Shown: positions 45,241 through 57,831, numbered from the stretch's first letter. The stretch: DNA of 64,000 bases from Macrocystis pyrifera (GCA_031763025.1 JASSKH010000004.1:3100001-3164000); one strand, 5' to 3'. Numbers and translations: made by a program. The notes: generated by a model not told the origin, from the sequence alone.

Positions 45241-47914
45241 TAGGCCGAAGCAGTTTTTTTTTTTTGGCGTTTGGCGTAGAGGGGGTTTTAAATTACGGGT
45301 TACGCTTTCTGGATACCGGGTAGATACCGTGCACCGTTGATAGGTGATACAGCAGTAGGATCACAATATGTCGAATACGGTCTTGATGGAATCCCCGCCG
45401 TGGGCGTGTGTGCGTGACCCTTGAGTTAGATCGGGCAGCCCGCCGCAGAGGCAAGCACTTCGGCCGGTGTCGAATCGACTGATTGTTGTTCGATCTTCAG
45501 CTCTCAGAGGAACACATATATAGTCCAGGGAGAACAACTTCGCCCGAAATTCGACATTCACATATATACTGAATTGTGTTGCGGTGGTCACATATTTTCA
45601 GAACACGTACCTGGCAAAAAATATTGCCGGAAAGCTCTGTTTCAGACGGATCGAACCATCCCGTCAGATGTTTTGTTTTAGTTGTTGCGTCGTGTGGATA
45701 CGACGATTTATTTTTGGGGACCACTCTCCCAGTGCCCGATCTTGAAGGCTCCTTGTCAAAAGTTACGATCGGTGCGTTCACATTTGAGAGTATTGATGGA
45801 CACAAAAGGGGAGTAGGAGCAGCATCTCTGACTAACTTTCAGTACCATCTCAAGCTTGAAGGTTATCCTACCCAGATGGGTATATGGCGTCATGTCAACG
45901 CCCTTCCTCAATGCAGAGAAATGATTGCTTCCTACCGTGCTGCAGTACTGTCGACGGACTCCTCAGCATTTAACCCCCCTCCGTGGAAATCTCGTACTGT
46001 CCCCGCGGATGTACCGTAGCACTTTACTGGGCTTTATTTTGTCTTGCTTGTAGCACTTCCTTTTCTGTCCCATCAGTTTGAGCAACAACTGATGTTTGCC
46101 CTGTGCTACTGGTTCCATCATTTGTCTGATCCTCCTCCTACAGGAGTAGATTATGTTTCGGTGTTATCACCGCTTGGCTTGTCATTTGTCCAGTGCGAGT
46201 ACCGCGCACTTTGTGTGTTGTCTTCACCCTCCGTGGTGAGTTCTATACGGTGCACACTGCTGTGTACCGTAGTATAGTATAGTTGACTTTTATTTTTCGG
46301 CATCCAACTCAGTGGGAGATCATGTCGTCATCTGATCCCAAGACTGAGTTAGTTTTCAAGTACTAGGTTATGTAGTACTGTAGACCTACTAATGTAATCA
46401 CCTACTCACCTCGTTGGCAGGGGGGGTGATCCATAGGTCTAGTGGAGCCAAGAATAGTTTGTGTTTTAGTGTGCGTGCCAACCTGTCAGCGGTTTTCGGT
46501 GTACTGTCATCGCGAGTCTACTCGTGTTGCTTTTCATGTTACCGCCCGCAGTGCCCTTTGTAGATTTGTTTTTTGTAATCATCTTGTTTTTTTTTCATGT
46601 CTCATATTTATTCAAAACGATGTACGTACAAAGTTTTGAACTGTCTTCCACATACATGTGTAACTATCGCACCAATTGAGGTTAATACCCAGTGGCGCGA
46701 TGTCCTTCATTAGTCGTGTTGAATCCCGACTCCCATCGCTTCATGGGGGGTCGTTCTCAGGTTTTGATTGCATAGATATATATATATGTGTTTTCAACTG
46801 TAGGGCACTTGTCTTTCGTACTACTGTAAAAGGTAGTCGGCACCATCGCACACCAGTGGAGGGATATGATAATAATATACCCAGCGTTCGCGCACGCCGT
46901 TTGTCATTGAGAAGATATGCCTCGTTCTGTTACACTCTGTCTCAATACAGATATGAACGAATCATGGCATACATCATGTGTCCGCTTGTCGCACGCTTGT
47001 CTTGTCATCCACTGCACACTCTTATAGTGTCGCATGATCGAATCATTGCTTCTCCATGTCTATCTGTGACACTTATGTCAGTCAACTCGTCGCTTGCAGT
47101 CCAACACATTGTTTTGTCTTTAACAATATCTGATGTGTTTGGATGCGACCCTCAAGTAGCTTAATACTGTGGAAAGCGGTTTACTTTGTTGTACTTTTGT
47201 CACCGCCCAAGTGATTTTAAACTACACTTGAATTCTGATTCGGTCTCGAACACCCGTCAGATGACAAGCGCAGCTTAAATATCCAAAGTGTCCTTGTCAC
47301 AGTATTAAATACTTGATATTGTCTCCGTCAGGTATGTCGTCAGATTGCTTTTCAGCACTCGCGACCCTGTTGCGCCTGTCGAGCCTTCAGCCATGATGTC
47401 CACACGACGAGTAAATACTCAAATACTCAGCCGTGTAACGTGCGTCTTATTAGCATTCTGTGTCAATAAATCCCGGGATACTCTACTGTCGTTGCTCACG
47501 CACGTTTTTGTCCAGGATCAATCATTCATTGTCTCTTGTCGTAATCCACCAGCTGGCCAGCCACGGTGCGATGTGTATTGAACATATCGTGTGTGAAAAC
47601 GGATTACTCTTTTGTCATCGCTTACCATTTTTCTGTCCGATCCTATGTCCGGATATACATCCGACTGTCTACGGTACTGCAGCAGATTTGTCTGTCCTGC
47701 TGTTATGTCATCATTTACTATGATATGTCTGGCAATTATATATTATGTTGCCTTGTCAAAATGAGTGTGTATAACTCTAGGCTTTTTTTAGCGAATCGCC
47801 TTTTGAGGAATACAATGTCGACTAGTAGACGTGTTGTCACCCTTTGTCTCTGGTTCCATTGCTTTCGAGTTTTGGTGGAGTTCGAGCTCTATCACCACTA
47901 AAACTGGGGGGTGA

Positions 47915-48341
47915 TGTGGATACCATGTCCCCGGAACCAACACGCCTACCCAAATAGTCGAAATCCCCGCATCCTTCGAGAAAGATCTTCCAGAAGCTTT
48001 GTTCGGCGAACTCGGGAGATTGTCATGTCTGGATCTCGCCACGGAGCCTTCTCCTTCACGTTCCGATGACGGATCCTCAGCGGCGGCTATTCTGCCTAGC
48101 GGATTCTCCGCAGCGGGATATAGCAAGGCCCCGCTGAACTGTCCTTTGACCCGAGTACCGCGAGAGCAACGATGATTGCTCGTCCCTCGGCTCTCACTCC
48201 TCATATCTCCCTGTCTGATCTTGTCATCGGGCTGCTGTCTCAGCCCGAGCTGTCCTACACTCTAACCGTCGTAGTTCAACAGTAAGAACACTCTGCTAAC
48301 GCAGAGAGACGTGGGATCACGCCCCACCGGCGGTATCGACT
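47915..48341 (+). repeat. Probable 3' LTR of the + strand gypsy fossil
   Basis: Begins TGTGGATACC just after the polypurine tract and ends near GGTATC (48332-48337), a partial inverted match of the start. No second copy is in the window, so the right border is approximate. Confidence 0.4.
48265..48334 (+). other. tRNA-like fold at the LTR end
   Basis: A 70-nt stretch can fold as a cloverleaf. The acceptor is ACCGTCG/CGGCGGT (7 bp, one wobble), the D stem GTTC/GAAC, the anticodon stem CTCTG/CAGAG with a 6-nt loop, and the T stem GTGGG/CCCAC with a 7-nt loop. The opening TAGTTCAA resembles an A box. The T loop (ATCACGC) lacks TTCRA and the anticodon loop is one base short, so it is not a working tRNA gene. 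It may be a tRNA relic captured by the LTR or a coincidental fold. Confidence 0.35.
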
Positions 48342-48501
48342 ACGAATCTTATTGCATGTAATTGATTTTTAGTATGGTTTGGTTCTAAATGTGAATAATT
48401 ATTCCGGGGATGAGCCGCTGCTGTTTTTCGTTACTTCTATTTGTTTAGATATTATTTTATAAGGCTTTTTGTGTAGATTCGAAAGTATTGTCTACGAGGT
48501 A

Positions 48502-48873
48502 TGTGGGGAGGACCCCCAGGTTCGACTCGACATCTGTGGCACTTCCCTTTCTCAGAGGGTGTAGCGTGTAGGACACGCCAGGTTTTGGTATAGGATCGGT
48601 ACGGACGATCTCACGAACAACCATCAACGATGATGGAAGAGGAAGAGAGAGTGTGTGCGAGGCACGGGCCTTGCATTCCAATCCGCAGTGACTACTTGTC
48701 ACGGGACAATGTCACTGCTGACGACATCTCTGCTGACGACAACAAATAGTCATGGAATATGGATGACCACAGTCGTACAATAAGATATACGGATATGTAC
48801 GACCTCGGCGAACGGTGGGGCCTCCGCGGGACAATACCCACTCGACGGTCTGGTCGAGAACCTGGAACCCACA
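48502..48873 (-). repeat. 3' LTR of the - strand gypsy element
   Basis: 372 bp, ends TGTGGG...CCCACA, matching 56897-57268 over the full length in the same orientation. Confidence 0.85.
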
Positions 48874-49198
48874 TCGCCCCCCAATATTTGAACGCGTAAT
48901 ACTGGAGAACCCAGTACCGCTTTTGAACATTTATGAAGAGTGACAGGTTTGTGGCTTTCTACCATTCAAGGCATTGTACAGCAGTAGTTGATGTATAAGC
49001 TTTGCACTTTTTCATCTAGTCATGTCACCCCTTGCGTAGTAAAAACCACGGGCTTGTATGATCATGATTTGATTTGCTAGTGTCAGTCATATACTACGAA
49101 ATATCAAATACAAGTGGGATATGTTTATGTCCTTCGCATGCGCGCTTGCATGGTTCAGGATTAACATACACAACGAAAATTAAACCTGTTATAACGCA

Positions 49199-50020
49199 CG
49201 ATGGCATACGAAACAATGTGTAACGAACGATGGGGTACAAATTCATGTATCAGGTATACAATGGTATACGAAACCACGTATGACGAGTGAGTTATGGTAT
49301 ACAAAACCATGAATAATACAATGGTATACGAAACCATGTATAACAAGTGATGGTATACAAAACCATGTACACTATGATGTACGGAATCATGTATACTTAC
49401 GATGGTATACAAAACCATGTGTACTATGGTGCACGGAACCACGTATACTTACGATGGTATACAAAACCGTGTGCACTATGGTGTACGGAACCATGTACAC
49501 CTACGATGGTATAAAAAACCATGTATACTATGGTGTACGGAAACATGTATATTAATGATGGTATACAAAACCATGTATACTATGGTGTACGGAACCATGT
49601 GTACCTAAAATGGTACTCAAAACCGTGTATATTATGGTGTACGGAACCATGTATACGTAATGATATACAAAACCATTCATGATATGGTACACGAAACCAT
49701 TCATACCATGGTATACTGACCCATGTATGTGTGTTATGGTATACGGAACCATGTGTACATAGTGATGATATATACGAACTCAATCATTCTACTTTCTGGA
49801 TGTATGTTGTATGGTGTACGAAACCATGAAAACATAATGATGGTATATACGGAACCATCTATACAATGGTATACGAAACCATGTATTTTGAATGATTGAT
49901 GGTATACTTAACCATTGTATATAATCTTGCATCACTAACAATGGTATACGAAACCATTCATACCCAACGATGGTATGGTGCCTTATTAATGGTATACGAA
50001 ACCATTCATATCGAACAATG
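49199..50020. repeat. Hairpin minisatellite A inside the gypsy element
   Basis: About 30 units of 24-30 bp with the core ATGGTATAC[AG]AAACCAT or ATGGTGTACGGAACCAT. Each core can form a 5-bp stem (ATGGT/ACCAT) with a 7-nt loop, followed by a GTATAC-type spacer. In the centre (49380-49660) the two core types alternate, giving a higher-order unit of about 52 bp. The array lies between the integrase region and the 3' LTR. Confidence 0.85.
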
Positions 50021-51354
50021 ATATGTGCCTTTGACGACATTCCAGCTTTTCTCGACGTTTCACAGTGTGTATGTGGAACGATTGCTTGCAAGCTTTGGTA
50101 CACACAAACTGAAGAGAATTAAATGTACTGAATGACAATTTTGTCAGAGGGCTTTGCATGCAGGGTGCGCAACAAACGATACGAACGTTTAGGTTGATCA
50201 ACCGATTTTTTTAAACGATTAAAAAAAAAATAAACAATAAAATCTGCATGGCTTGACAACGGTGTGGTTGTGACAATAACGGTGCAGTATAACGGACTGC
50301 AGGTGCATGGTGAACGATACGACGACAACATGTCTCCTCAGTCAGAAAGGGCATCATCGACTTTTTGAGCAAGTACATGTTTGCGATTCGGTGAAAACAC
50401 TGGAATCGACTTATAACGAGTTGATAGCACGAACTATCTATACAGTTGACGATCTGTACAAGAGACATTCGGACAGTCATTGACGATTGACTGCAGACAG
50501 AGCACTCACGAAAATGCAGTAAAACAAGCGGGGACTCATAATGTGCCCGAGGATATATGACTTTGGATTGTGCAACTCACGCGCACGGTTGCCTCTCCTC
50601 GGTCAAATCCAACGGAACGACTCCGACACTAGAGAATTCCATGTATCCAGGAATCCCTAGTGTCTCGCACAAAGAGACTGATGGAAAGAACACCGTGTCT
50701 CTTCCACCTAAAACGATTAAGAAAACGTTCATTACTTGATTGAATAACCACACACACGCGCATACTTTAAAGTAGTATATGAGCACTGTGCGCGGCTATT
50801 GTAGTAAAAAAAACCAATAATAACGCACAAGTGTATACTCTTGGTATATGCACACCCTTGCATAACTACTAGATGAACGCTTTATTCCCACTTGTACGTC
50901 TCAAACTCTATAGCAAATTACACGAATAAAATGCTATCATTTCGCGTGGGGCACATTCACACGAAGTAACAAAACACAATCCACACTGGTATCTCAACGA
51001 TATACCGGGACACTGGCTGTTGGGGTTCAGCATTTAGGTGCCTGACCATGACTTGGTTCGTGGGCACTACTCCACAAACGATATCTCCCAAGCATCCGCA
51101 AGACAACTGCACTTGAGGTTGCGAATCACGTGTTAAACGACCCACTAAGGAACAAACGATATCTGGCCAGATATTTATATGGTAGTGGGGTGTGGTGCGA
51201 CGGTCCCGACTACAAGTACTCCCAGGGCTATAGCGACGTCGACAACGAACGATACTGGGGCTTGTGTCAGGGTTACGAGGCGACGACGTCTCGCTTACGT
51301 TTGGGACGATCAAATGCATGCGGATCTTCAGCTAGGATCCTCGTACGATACGCT

Positions 51355-52700
51355 CTAATCATCTTGTGGCACGATGTTGTCACGTCTCCAAACACCAAAA
51401 CTAGACGGTTTATCTTTCACGAGAAAGTGGTATTGGAAATTAGTCGGCGAGGCTTTACCAAGGCCACGCTTATGACTTTCAATAGCTTCAATAGCATACG
51501 GGCCGATGTGCACGGTGAGCACAGAGCCGTCTAAGTCAGGTAGCGGCAACGTTGTTCTCACAAGGAACTCGTCCAGTGCTGTAAAATCCGGTACTGAGTT
51601 AGACGCGTCATTATGGTATGCCTTCATACGACCAAAATGAACTGATGTTTCCGCAAGTTCGCCATCTCTCGCAACACGATAAATTACGGGTGATAGTTGG
51701 GAACGAACAGTAAATGGACCACGCCAGGGACTAATAAGTTTGGGGTTCGGTCCATCAGCAACGGTATAGGGGCGGTGTACGAACACCTGATCTCCCTGCT
51801 GATATTGCGGAAAGGACAATTTCTCGTTAGTTTCTGTCTGCTTGTCGGTACGTTCCTGTAAATTGCGACGAGCAATTTCGTAAGCGAGTTGCAGGTTTTC
51901 AATGGTACGACGGGAGTATTCCAATCGTGTTCCAGAACCAGACGTACACGGGACGCCGAGAATAATGTCAACGGTTAACGAAGCTCTACGGCCGAACATT
52001 AAAAAATGTGGGGTGTCTTCGAGCGTTTTGTTGTAGGCTGTGTTGTGCGCGAGCTGAATAAACGGTAGTAATTCTGCCCAATTGTCGTATTTAACGTTTA
52101 CGTACATCGCCAACATGCTGTGCAAGGTACTACGCACACGCTCTAAGACGGGGTTGCTTTGTGGGCGGTACGCTGACGTGCGCGTCTTTTTGAACCCATA
52201 CCTGTATATGGCTTGCAACTCCTTGACAAGTTCATTCTCAAACTCGCTACCTTGGTCCGAATGCAAAGTTTCCGGAGCAGAGACAACGGAGAACACGTGT
52301 TCTCGAAGAACTCGGGCGATTGTGTCGATTGATTAGTCACTAATCGCGACCATCACGAGAAAATGAGTCGTGTGGTCAATCACGGACATGATGCACTTCG
52401 AGTAATTCGACGACGATTTTACTCGACCAGGCCAGGGTGTACACATGAAACGGACGTAAAAAAAAGACGATGCTCAGCATGTACGTCAGAGGACAGTAAT
52501 ACGTCTTGCAATGTTGGTTCGAAAAATAGCATCTAATTGCGTGGTTTCATCTTTGTACATAGACAGCCACTGAACCACGGTCTCGGGTATAATGAGCGTA
52601 GCTTTCGAAGCTAGATGACCACTGAACGCTGGTAGATCACGGTACGGGTCATTCCCGGAGAGTGGTGGTGCACGATTTGGTCACCGAACGAACTGCTCTC
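51355..52700 (-). mobile_element. Integrase and chromodomain-like part of the gypsy element
   Basis: The longest open stretch (52296-51355) holds the integrase core end (LHSDQGSEFENELVKEL, TSAYRPQSNPVLERVRSTL), the GPY/F-like module (PKLISPWRGPFTV) and a chromodomain-like tail (SHKRGLGKASPTNFQYHFLV). Sequence up to about 52700 still resembles the integrase N-terminal part. The order core, GPY/F, chromodomain is diagnostic for chromoviral gypsy elements. The region is broken in a few places. Confidence 0.85.
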
Positions 52701-52913
52701 TTGCAGATATATACGCATATAACGATTGGAATAGTGCGTTCAAACGGTTTGTGGCTCATCGAGTACTAGATTTAATCGTTGGAAACGGGAACGGTAACAA
52801 CTGTTTTCACCTATTCGATGTACGGATCGAACTCAACACATTGTTCTTCCAGAAACATTCTGGGTTCATCAACGAAAAACGGAAACACGACAACGCTGTA
52901 TTAGAAACCACGC

Positions 52914-53390
52914 AAACAGCGACAACGCTGAATGGAACAGCGACAAATGATGAACTGTATTAGTAAAACCGACAACGCTGTATGAAACAGCGACAACACT
53001 GTGTGCGGAACAGCGACAACGCTGTATGATGAACAGCGACAACGCTGTTGGAGGAACAGCAACGATGCTGTAAGATTAACAGCGACAACGCTGTATGATG
53101 AACAGCGACAACGCTGTTGGAGGAACAGCAACGATGCTGTAAGAGCAACAGCGACAACGCTGTATGCGGAACAGCGACAACGCTGTTTGAGGAACAGCAA
53201 CAATGCTGTAATAAAAGAGGAACAGCGACAACGCTGTATGAACAGCAACACATAAAAGCGACAGCGACAACGCTGTATGAGCAACAGCGACAACGCTGTT
53301 TGAGGAACAGCAACGATGCTGTAAGAAGAACAGCGACAACACTGTTTGAGAAGCAGCGACGACGCTGTATCAGCGAATATTTCGCTCTAC
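52914..53390. repeat. Hairpin minisatellite B inside the gypsy element
   Basis: About 18 units of 22-30 bp. The main core is ACAGCGACAACGCTGT, a perfect 6-bp stem with an ACAA loop. Variant cores ACAGCAACGATGCTGT and ACAGCAACAATGCTGT change both sides of the last stem pair together (G-C to A-T), so the stem stays intact. Spacers are GGAG, TATGATGA and similar. It lies just upstream (5', - strand) of the integrase part. Confidence 0.9.
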
Positions 53391-56300
53391 GAGGATTGAG
53401 AGGAGCCCTGAATGGTGCGTGGCTAGCCAAACGTAGAGTCTTTCCCTCAGACGCTGTGAGAATATAACTTACGGCCACCACTCCAAGCAAACGTTAATTC
53501 TCCACTACGTCAAACGCTCGGTATTATGTATAGGGAAACAAAAAAAACAATATTCCTTTTTATATGCTGAACGTAAAGTTGGAAGTCTGAAGAACGATAC
53601 TCCAACGATTTAGCATACTAAAAATATACATGTCTAATTGTGATATGGATGGGTCAGGAGGTTTATGATCAACAATCATCGCAACGTCCTTCTCGATAGA
53701 GTACGCTCGCCATTAATAATAAGCGAGTGCGACAACGGTTTCATATCACTACATGTATGTACGATACCTGACTCTAGTAATAGTAAGGATCTTGAACACG
53801 GAAGCCACCATCAGTAAACGCTTGATGTGGGCAAACGCGTATTTTGCGCGTTGTCCAGGCTTTGTATTATGTGTCCGGGCAGCAACATCCTTATGTACCG
53901 GCGAGTTCAGCGAGCGGTGCGGTTACGTCGGCGAACTTTGACAACGAACCGCCGTGAGACATTAACCACACATAAAAACAAAACGACAATCTTGGTGCAA
54001 ATGGGGTTTGACAGCTTTTCGAGTGCTTTGCCACGATTCCCCCAACTGGTATACTCATCGAGCAGAATTTGCGTGGCCTAAATATACAACCGATTTAGGA
54101 CCGTCCGCTAATCTCGACGGCTACTAGTTGTTTGCCGAGCCACGAACACGGTCGTCAAAGATTGAAACTTGGGATTGTGGACAAACTCGGGAGTTGCCCA
54201 CGACAATTAGCACCTCGATAATATGACTCGACGATATTTGTGCATTTTGTGAAGACTCACAGATCATTCATTACTACGAACACCACACGGTGTAAATGTG
54301 TAGGAGAGTGCTTGCCACAAAAATGTGTAGAAAAGCTGTGATCGGGGGGAACGACAACGTGCCAGTAAGCGCTCTGTACAACAGTCGCGCTGATGGAACT
54401 GGGCACCGCCGACCATAGCAATGTTGTACTCAGAAAACGGGGGGAGGGGAATACTGTTCCGGCCGTGACACACTTGCCAAACTCCGCTCGAGACAACGAA
54501 AAGAAAACGAGATAATATTTGCGCAGATATCTTAAGTTAGTTGCTGACTATTGATCATCAAGAACGTGGAGTCAACAAGTACTTTAGACAACGGTGCTAC
54601 GATTTCAGCACACACAGCTGCAATTATGCCGGTCGGTGTTATGGATGATTCTGCTGCTATGACAGTCTGCACGTGCAGTTGAGCTGGAGACGCTACCGAA
54701 ACACTTGACGACGAATTTGACAATCTCTGCACCTATACACGTATGTACAGGGTAAGATATTCGGAGATGGATTAGCTATTGATATAGCAACCAAACCATC
54801 TATAATTATTGCTAGCCATGTGAAAACGGTGCGAGTTACGATAGCTCGCTCTTCGCAGAACATCTTATTTTCTGATAGCACTCACAGTTGAAATGACCAC
54901 ATCATGATACTTGTAACGGTTTTACATATATATGTAACGTGCCAACGATGGCTGCGCCACAAATCATCATAATTTCGCAAACTTTCGGCATGCTGTACAT
55001 ACTTCAGCACGTGTTTCCATGCGCTGCTGAAAGTGAGACGACTGGTGCTGTACGGCGAGGAATATCGCCTAATGTAACGGATAGTGACATAATATGCCAC
55101 GACTTCAAGCGTCCAACGATTTACGGCACGCAACGAAGTGCACATTGTTGGGCCACGGAGCCTTTATGTCATGCATCCAACGTGTACCGCACAAGCTACA
55201 TACTTGTACGTACGAGTACTGTTGTACAGGTAAATATGACTGTGAGTCAGTCTGATAGACTACCTCCTATATTCGGCCAACGACGAGTTTTATACTGCTG
55301 TATTAACTCACTGTCGAACTAGTGGTAGTGGTCCCTCAATCCATACAGCAGTAGTGTAAGTACTACGTAGTACTCTGTAGTGACAATACGATTGCCAAAA
55401 TGCGGTGAGATTGCGACATACAATATCGTTCTGCGGTACTGCTTTTTGGACTGTATGAGGGTTTCTTTGCTCTTTCTGTCGACCAAATCGAACAGGACGG
55501 AAATCCGCGAACATATTTATGCGATATGCAATTGAATGGCGCAATTATTTCCCAAAGAACCAAAGAAAATCGTAAAAATAAGAGACAAAACGAAAAAAAA
55601 TAAAAACATAAATCGACCACCAGGCAGACTGACTGTATGAGTACCACGCGTACACGAGTACGTACGAGTACCTGAACGAGAGTCAATTAATAGCGATGGT
55701 GCCGAGTACGGAATGCGCCTATCACATCATGCTGTTGCATGGGGACCGAGTCGAGCTGAATGGTACACACGAATACCATTTATCAAGCAAGACGGCTGCC
55801 TGATATTTCGTACTGACCTTGTACGTTCGGTCGCGCATACGCGACAAGCTCCTCTTCGCGGCATTCCGTTTTATTTTTATTTAGTCGTTTATGTGTGCAA
55901 CAACCACGAACTCTCCAACTAGCAGAGTAAGAGTTGTTTGCTCAACTTTGGCCAGACAGGTCAACGTACGAAATATGACCTCTGCATGGGATATAAAAGG
56001 GTACAAACAGCTAGACTCCCCACGCAGATCTACCAAAGAAGTGGCGATTACCCGTGCTGCCCCCCCGTACGAAGGGGAGAGAGCACGTCGGCAGTTGTAC
56101 TCACGGTGACGAATGCAACCACTGCGCTGCTGCGGCCCAGCGACAGCACGCGAAACAATGATACGTAACGATTGTTCCAACTCTACCTGTGCTTCAAAGT
56201 CTTGTGTGTTGTGTTCCCTTGTACGATGCATACAATAAGTGGAAAATTACGAAATTACCACAACAACAGAACAACAAGAAGTAACAGAAGAGATTTTACC

Positions 56301-56896
56301 AGTCCAACGAACCAATGGTATGTACCTGCCTAACGAGGGCAGAGCGCTGTTATTGGTGGATGAAACTAGAACGGGGTGTTTCGTCGGTGGTTATACGCAG
56401 AACCAGCGCTTATGCTACGTAGCGTTAGCGCTCCAGGTGGGTTCACAGAAGACTCTGCAGACGAACACCTACCTGAAATCGACAAAACGAAAATATCTAC
56501 TGGCAGATAGACATAACGAACCGAACGTGTTTGTTTCACTGATACGTACAGCGGAAGAAACTAACAACAGTAGTATACGATAGATCTACTCGCCACCGAA
56601 GGCTTACCAACGCGCCTTGAGCATACCGTATACCAGAAGACGGGTAGAACCACGGCCCATAGCGATTGAAGAGCGTTGTTCGCTTGTCAACGATGAGCGT
56701 GGCGAAGGGCGCCTTCCATAGATCGCAACGATGAAAGTGGTAGTTTACTCAGTCTACGAAACACTGACTCGTGTCCTCTTTGATTTTTTTCTTTCGTGTT
56801 TTTCTTCGTACGATGTGAAGAAAAATACCGAACCTCTTGTGTGTTTTCACGAGAAAACAAGAACGGCCACAGGCGCGAGCCTTCGTCGTCGCCAAA
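53391..56896. other. Interior of the gypsy element without recognised genes
   Basis: About 3.5 kb between minisatellite B and the 5' LTR, where gag and pol would be expected. None was recognised. A + strand (antisense) open frame at 56239-56583, 114 codons with ILPVQRTNGMYLPNEGRALL near its start, looks protein-like but matches no family I know. ACAACG and GACAAC words are frequent, as in the rest of the element. Confidence 0.4.
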
Positions 56897-57268
56897 TGTG
56901 GGGAGGACCCCCAGGTTCGACTCGACATCTGTGGCACTTCCCTTTCTTAGAGGGCGTAGCGTGTAGGACACGCCAGGTTTTGGTATAGGATCGGTACGGA
57001 CGATCTCACGAGCAACCATCAACGATGATGGAAGAGAAAGAGAGAGTGTGTGCGAGGCACGGGCCTTGCATTCCAATCCGCAGTGACTACTTGTCACGGG
57101 ACAATGTCACTGCTGACGACATCTCTGCTGACGACAACAAATAGTCATGGAATATGGATGACCACAGTCGTACAATAAGATATACGGATATCCACGACCT
57201 CGGCGAATGGTGGGACCTCCGCGGGACAATACCCATGCGACGGTCTGGTCGAGAACCTGGAACCCACA
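56897..57268 (-). repeat. 5' LTR of the - strand gypsy element
   Basis: 372 bp, same ends and length as 48502-48873, about ten differences between them. Confidence 0.85.
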
Positions 57269-57299
57269 GTATACATATATATTTTTAAAGAAACTAAGA

Positions 57300-57600
57300 A
57301 AGCACGTCAGCTGTGAGTTCAACCGATCGGCAGATCGGTCGATACTCAACTTTGCAAGCTGCGTGAACCGCGCGCGTTTTCCATTATTTCTCTCGCGATT
57401 GACTACTGGCCAGAGACTCCCCTGGATGCCACCAGGGTCGACGAGACGATAATACTTACAGCTGGTTCGATTTCCAATTGATTTCGGCCAGTACCATTTC
57501 GCGCACTGAAACAGCATGTTATAAATTTTGAAATACGTCACCTGTACGAATATCGACTGATTAAATAATTAGTTGATACTCAACTTTGCAAGCTGCGTAA
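57300..57600. repeat. Dispersed repeat, copies of the 44861-45240 family
   Basis: ACGTCAGCTGTGAGTTCAAC, GATACTCAACTTTGCAAGCTG and, further on, GGCCAGAGACTCCCCTGG (57409) appear in the same order as at 44.9-45.2 kb. A second start, TTTTGAAATACGTCACCTGT, begins at about 57526. The AGTTGATACTCAACT core is a small hairpin kept in all copies. Confidence 0.7.
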
Positions 57601-57831
57601 TTATTGTCCCCGAATCCTGCAGTGACGGTTTCAGAATCTATCTGTTGTTGTTGTAATCGTCACGTTTTACGGGAAATTTACCCCTCTGCCAGGTTTCAGA
57701 ACCTGTAATCGTCACGTTTTACCGACAATTTACCCCTCTGCCAAGTATACCAGTCGTATCATACGATCCTTCTGTGATACGTACAGCAGTACGGCTGACG
57801 CGAGCTTCGGGTGTTGTTTGTCTTTTCTGGC

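Larger units (their letters stand above)
45576..48341 (+). mobile_element. Gypsy-type (chromovirus-like) retrotransposon fossil, 3' part
   Basis: On the + strand at 45576-46019 there is the C-terminal end of a gypsy integrase with a chromodomain-like tail (TTLPVPDLEGSL, GHKRGVGAASLTNFQYHLKL). About 1.9 kb of non-coding sequence rich in TTGTC words follows. A polypurine stretch (AAAACTGGGGGG) lies right before an LTR-like sequence at 47915. Everything upstream of the integrase tail is missing, so the element is broken. Its tail is clearly related to, but different from, that of the - strand element at 48502-57268, and their LTRs are unrelated, so these are two families. Age cannot be estimated from one LTR. 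Confidence 0.65.
48502..57268 (-). mobile_element. Gypsy-type (chromovirus-like) LTR retrotransposon, both LTRs present
   Basis: An 8.8-kb element read on the - strand. The 5' LTR is at 57268-56897 and the 3' LTR at 48873-48502, both 372 bp and starting TGTGGGTTCC on that strand. Next to the 5' LTR a TGG-initiated primer-binding-like site lies at 56894-56880. Next to the 3' LTR a polypurine tract GGGGGGCGA ends at 48874. The integrase region is at about 52700-51355. The rest of the interior is largely non-coding and includes two minisatellite arrays; gag, protease and RT were not recognised, so the element is broken or non-autonomous. The LTRs differ at about ten positions (about 97% identical), pointing to a fairly recent insertion. 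No clear target duplication beyond GTA on both sides. Confidence 0.75.

Noticed and set aside
52901-53490. Open frames of 130 and 176 codons across minisatellite B on the - strand
   Set aside because: The repeat core has no stop in several frames, so long frames are expected. The products are repetitive and differ between frames.
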